A stretch of 64,000 nt of DNA from Streptomyces paludis. GTDB taxonomy: Bacteria; Actinomycetota; Actinomycetes; Streptomycetales; Streptomycetaceae. The translations under genes and the position numbers were made by a program. Each line of letters starts with the position of its first letter. Within the stretch, counting starts at the first letter, position 1. Positions 61,383-64,000 of the stretch are shown here, one piece after another. The stretch spans positions 6,696,001 to 6,760,000 of the forward strand of contig NZ_CP031194.1 of NCBI RefSeq assembly GCF_003344965.1, in the 5' to 3' direction. The notes below the pieces were generated by a model, which was not told where the DNA came from, searched no databases, and was given only the letters and a program-made list of their open reading frames with translations.

Positions 61383-62273
61383 TCACTCCTCCACGAGCAT
61401 CCCCGACCGCAGCCGGGCGAGAATGCGGCTCAGCAGCCGGGAGACATGCATCTGCGAGACGCCCAGCTCCGCGCCGATCTGCGACTGGGTCATCTCCCGG
61501 CCGAAGCGCATCTCCACGATGCCGCGCTCGCGCGGGTCGAGCCGCTCCAGCAGCGGCGCCAGGGCGTGCAGATTCTCCACCTTCTCCATGGCCGGGTCCG
61601 GCTCGCCCAGCACATCGGCGAAGGTCCGTCCGCCGCCGCTGCCGTGCTCGTCGCCGGCGGGCAGGTCCAGGGAGCCGGCCGTATAGCCGTTGGTGGCCAC
61701 CAGCCCCTCGACGATCTCCTCCTCCGGGAGGTCCAGCAGCGCGGCCAGCTCCCGTACGGTCGGCTCCCGGTCCAGCGTGCCGGCCAGCTGGTCCCGGGCC
61801 TTGGCCAGCTCGACGCGCAGCTCCTGGAGGCGGCGCGGCACATGGACGGCCCAGCTGGTGTCGCGGAAGAAGCGCTTGATCTCGCCGACGATGTAGGGGA
61901 TGGCGAAGGTGGTGAACTCGACCTCGCGGGAGAGGTCGAAGCGGTCGATGGCCTTGATCAGACCGATCGTGCCGACCTGGAGGATGTCCTCCATGTCGCC
62001 GGCGCCCCGGTTGCGGAAGCGGCCGGCGGCGTACCGTACGAGCGACTGGTTCATCTCGATCAGCGTGTTACGGGCGTAACTGTGCTCGGGGGTGCCCTCT
62101 TCGAGGAGCTGGAGCCGGTCGAAGAAGAGCTTCGACAGCGCCCGCGCGTCCTTCGGCGCGATCGCGCCCGGGTCCTCGATCCGTGGCAGTCCGTCAGAGG
62201 GCGCTGTCGATCCCCAGGTCAGGACGCCCGCCGCCCGCTCCGCCTCGGCAGCTCGCACAGTTGTGGTCGTCAT
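61383..62273 (-). CDS. SigB/SigF/SigG-type RNA polymerase sigma factor
   Basis: A 296-residue alternative sigma factor of the actinobacterial SigF subfamily. Region 2 has DILQVGTIGLIKAIDRFD and FTTFAIPYIVGEIKRFFRD, region 3 VPRRLQELRVELAKA, region 4 TQSQIGAELGVSQMHVSRLLSRIL. ATG 62273 has GGAGGAG seven bases upstream. Such factors control stress, development and sporulation, and are normally held by an RsbW-like anti-sigma factor; none is next door. It is divergent from the pterin dehydratase gene. Confidence 0.94.
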   Translation of the reverse strand: MTTTTVRAAEAERAAGVLTWGSTAPSDGLPRIEDPGAIAPKDARALSKLFFDRLQLLEEGTPEHSYARNTLIEMNQSLVRYAAGRFRNRGAGDMEDILQVGTIGLIKAIDRFDLSREVEFTTFAIPYIVGEIKRFFRDTSWAVHVPRRLQELRVELAKARDQLAGTLDREPTVRELAALLDLPEEEIVEGLVATNGYTAGSLDLPAGDEHGSGGGRTFADVLGEPDPAMEKVENLHALAPLLERLDPRERGIVEMRFGREMTQSQIGAELGVSQMHVSRLLSRILARLRSGMLVEE

Positions 62274-62420
62274 GACGTCACTCCTCCGTCGCGGTGGTCC
62301 GTTCGAGGGGAGCGCCTGCCCCGTTTTCCCGCGGGCATGCGTCCGTCGGCCGGATTCCTCTCCGGACGCCGTATGGTCGGCCGGGTCGCCGCCCGTATCC
62401 CGGAAGGAGCCGTCACGGCC

Positions 62421-62729
62421 ATGCCCCCCGCCGAACCGCTGTCGCCGAGCGAGATCGAGGACCGGCTGCGGTCCCTGCCCGGCTGGTCCGTGGCCGACGG
62501 ACGCCTCACCCGTACGTACCGGCTGTCCTCGCACATCGCGGCGGCCGCGATGGTGGTCCATATCGCCGGAATCCAGGAGCAGTTGATCCACCACTCCGAT
62601 CTGACGCTGGGCTACAACACGCTCGTGCTGGCCGTCGCCACCCATGACGCGGGCGGCGCCCTCACCGATCTGGACTTCACGCTGGCCGAGCGCGTCGAGG
62701 CGATCGCCCCGGCGCACGGCGCCCGCTGA
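62421..62729 (+). CDS. phhB: 4a-hydroxytetrahydrobiopterin dehydratase (pterin-4a-carbinolamine dehydratase)
   Basis: A 102-residue protein. It dehydrates 4a-hydroxytetrahydropterin, recycling the cofactor of aromatic amino acid hydroxylases. Visible are LPGWSVADGRLTRTY, then IHHSDLTLGYNTLVLAV, where the two catalytic His are present, and THDAGGALTDLDF near the end. The HHPEW-type motif has Ser-Asp-Leu instead, a modest difference. ATG 62421 fits family length; an upstream ATG 62372 would add sequence unlike the family. No hydroxylase gene is adjacent. Confidence 0.88.
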   Translation: MPPAEPLSPSEIEDRLRSLPGWSVADGRLTRTYRLSSHIAAAAMVVHIAGIQEQLIHHSDLTLGYNTLVLAVATHDAGGALTDLDFTLAERVEAIAPAHGAR

Positions 62730-62759
62730 CACACCGGAACGTACCGCCGCGGAACGCAC

Positions 62760-62796
62760 CACGGCGCCGTCGGTCCCGGAGGCCGACGGCGCCGTG
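62760..62796. terminator. Bidirectional hairpin terminator between pterin dehydratase and aldo/keto reductase genes
   Basis: A perfect 14-bp inverted repeat, 62760-62773 with 62783-62796, and a nine-base loop. It lies between convergent genes, about 25-30 bases from each stop. Confidence 0.85.
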
Positions 62797-62821
62797 CCGT
62801 ACGCGCGTCATCGCGCCCGGA

Positions 62822-63652
62822 TCAGTCGTTGAACCCGGCCGGGTCGGGGCCGATGCGCCGGCCCTCGTCGAGCGCGGCGAACGCCGCCAGGTCGTCCGCG
62901 TCCAGCTCGAAGCCGAAGACGTCGATGTTCTCCTGGATCCGCGAGGGCGTCACAGACTTGGGAATCACCACGTTCCCCAGCTGGAGGTGCCAGCGCAGCA
63001 CCACCTGGGCCGGGGTCCGCTCGTGCTTGCGCGCGATCGCCAGCACGGTCGGCACCTCCAGGAGGCCCTTGCCCTGGCCCAGCGGCGACCACGCCTCCGT
63101 GAGGACGCCGTGCTTCTGGTGGACGGCGCGCGACTCGGCCTGCTGGAGCTGCGGGTGCAGCTCGATCTGGTTGACGGCCGGGACCACGGAGGTCTCGCCC
63201 AGCAGCCGCTCCAGATGCGCGGGCAGGAAGTTCGAGACCCCGATGGCCTTGGCGCGGCCGTCGGCGAGGATCTTCTCGAACGCCTTGTACGTGTCGACGT
63301 ACTTGCCGGCGGACGGCACCGGCCAGTGGATCAGATAGAGGTCGACGTACTCCAGGCCGAGCTTGGCCAGCGAGACGTCGAAGGCGCGCAGGGTCGAGTC
63401 GTACCCCTGCTCGCTGTTCCACAGCTTCGTCGTGACGAAGAGGTCCGCGCGGTCGAGTCCGGAGGCGGCGATGGCCTTGCCGGTACCCTCCTCGTTGCCG
63501 TAGACGGCGGCGGTGTCGATGCTGCGGTACCCGGCCTCCAGCGCGGTGCCGACGGCCTGCGCCGCCTCGTCGTCCGGAACCTGCCAGACACCGAAGCCGA
63601 GCTGGGGCATCGCGATGCCGTTGTTGAGAGTGAGGGTGGGGACCTTGCTCAC
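62822..63652 (-). CDS. Aldo/keto reductase
   Basis: A 276-residue NADPH reductase of the 2,5-diketo-D-gluconate reductase group. The catalytic Asp, Tyr, Lys and His are visible in SIDTAAVYGNEEGTG, FVTTKLWN and DLYLIHWPVP; the cofactor segment is VIPKSVTPSRIQENID. It reduces carbonyls of sugars or small aldehydes. AGCAAGG precedes the ATG weakly. Alone, with the acyl-CoA synthetase gene in the same direction 108 bases upstream. Confidence 0.93.
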   Translation of the reverse strand: MSKVPTLTLNNGIAMPQLGFGVWQVPDDEAAQAVGTALEAGYRSIDTAAVYGNEEGTGKAIAASGLDRADLFVTTKLWNSEQGYDSTLRAFDVSLAKLGLEYVDLYLIHWPVPSAGKYVDTYKAFEKILADGRAKAIGVSNFLPAHLERLLGETSVVPAVNQIELHPQLQQAESRAVHQKHGVLTEAWSPLGQGKGLLEVPTVLAIARKHERTPAQVVLRWHLQLGNVVIPKSVTPSRIQENIDVFGFELDADDLAAFAALDEGRRIGPDPAGFND

Positions 63653-63760
63653 GGGCGGTCGATCCTAACGTCGTCGGATGATGCGTCGATAGTCCAACGA
63701 TCTCAGGCCCGGACGGATTCCCGCGCCCGTTTTCCGCCGGACGACCGCGACAGGTGTGGC

Positions 63761-64000
63761 TCAGCGGTAGAGCGCGTCGACCTCGGCGGCGTAGGCGGCC
63801 GTGATCGCCCGGCGCTTGAGCTTCAGCGACGGCGTCAGCAGTCCGTCCGCCTCGCTGAACGGCCGGGCCAGGATCCGGAACGTACGGATCGACTCGGCCT
63901 GCGAGACCGAGGTGTTCGCCGCGATCACCGCCCGCCGGATCTCCGCCTCCAGATCCCGGTCCCGGACCAGCTCGGCGGGGGAGAGCGGCGCTCTGCCCCG
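63761..64000 (-). CDS. C-terminal part of a long-chain acyl-CoA synthetase (partial)
   Basis: The reading frame on the minus strand is open to the window edge and ends at TGA 63763-63761. The last 79 residues match the end of AMP-forming FadD15-like synthetases: SPAELVRDRDLEAEIRR, then ANTSVSQAESIRTFRIL, then TPSLKLKRRAI. The K-L-K-R pattern holds the catalytic lysine region. It activates fatty acids with ATP and CoA. The rest lies beyond the window. Confidence 0.85.
   Translation of the reverse strand, partial: RGRAPLSPAELVRDRDLEAEIRRAVIAANTSVSQAESIRTFRILARPFSEADGLLTPSLKLKRRAITAAYAAEVDALYR

Noticed and set aside
63751..63773. A GTGGCTCAGCGGTAGAGC stretch resembling the D-arm of a tRNA
   Set aside because: It covers the last codons (LYR stop) of the acyl-CoA synthetase gene read on the other strand. 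No anticodon stem, T-arm or acceptor stem follows, so it is a chance match.

Overview
The window is high-GC actinobacterial DNA and almost certainly comes from a Streptomyces chromosome. Third codon positions are nearly all G or C, GTG starts are common, and most genes have GGAGG-type ribosome binding sites. It carries a crotonyl-CoA carboxylase/reductase operon flanked by phosphatidylethanolamine genes. From memory this order (pssA, psd, acyl-CoA dehydrogenase, maoC, lyase, meaA, ccr, tetR, 3-hydroxyacyl-CoA dehydrogenase) matches the SCO6467-SCO6475 region of S. coelicolor. I see no rRNA, tRNA, CRISPR array or prophage. One gene is cut by each window edge: an oxidoreductase on the left and an acyl-CoA synthetase on the right.

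Layout, 0-9 kb: alkylation repair (Ada/AlkA fusion plus ogt), a secreted propeller-like protein, a TPR gene coupled to a MerR regulator fused to a sliding-clamp-like domain, glycerate kinase, then pssA and psd. 9-18.6 kb: the ethylmalonyl-CoA pathway, with methylsuccinyl-CoA dehydrogenase, mesaconyl-CoA hydratase, malyl-CoA lyase, ethylmalonyl-CoA mutase and Ccr in one minus-strand operon, a TetR regulator, and an internally duplicated 3-hydroxyacyl-CoA dehydrogenase. The genes would convert crotonyl-CoA to glyoxylate plus propionyl-CoA and so supply ethylmalonyl/methylmalonyl extender units. 19.5-24.7 kb: a class IV lanthipeptide cluster with a LanL synthetase, a 50-residue precursor close to the venezuelin precursor, and an ABC exporter. 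A 160-bp MITE-like element sits between precursor and exporter with CTAG target duplications, one of which contains the precursor stop codon.

24.9-38.8 kb: a radical SAM protein with a possible clamp-binding tail, an SRPBCC protein, an MFS transporter fused to three beta-sandwich repeats, a PAS/GAF/SpoIIE phosphatase with an anti-sigma-like kinase domain, a methyltransferase, and a tight operon of four peptidases (M55, M20, S9, S66) suited to peptides containing D-amino acids, followed by a GNAT acetyltransferase. 38.8-52.3 kb: mixed housekeeping and accessory genes. These include a divergent arginase-fold protein, a VOC protein, a methyltransferase, an EamA transporter with divergent LysR gene, a PAP2/diacylglycerol kinase fusion, an aminotransferase-fold protein with no lysine at all, DedA, an MBL hydrolase, a membrane-anchored alkaline-phosphatase-superfamily protein and small proteins.

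52.3-61.3 kb: a LacI-controlled mannoside locus (binding protein, two permeases, GH5-like hydrolase, GH38 alpha-mannosidase) with a striking 13-bp inverted repeat between regulator and operon. 61.3-64 kb: a SigB/SigF-type sigma factor, pterin dehydratase, an aldo/keto reductase, and the end of an acyl-CoA synthetase gene. Many long antisense open frames are codon-bias shadows and are omitted. All family assignments were made by eye from sequence motifs and memory; no database search was run.
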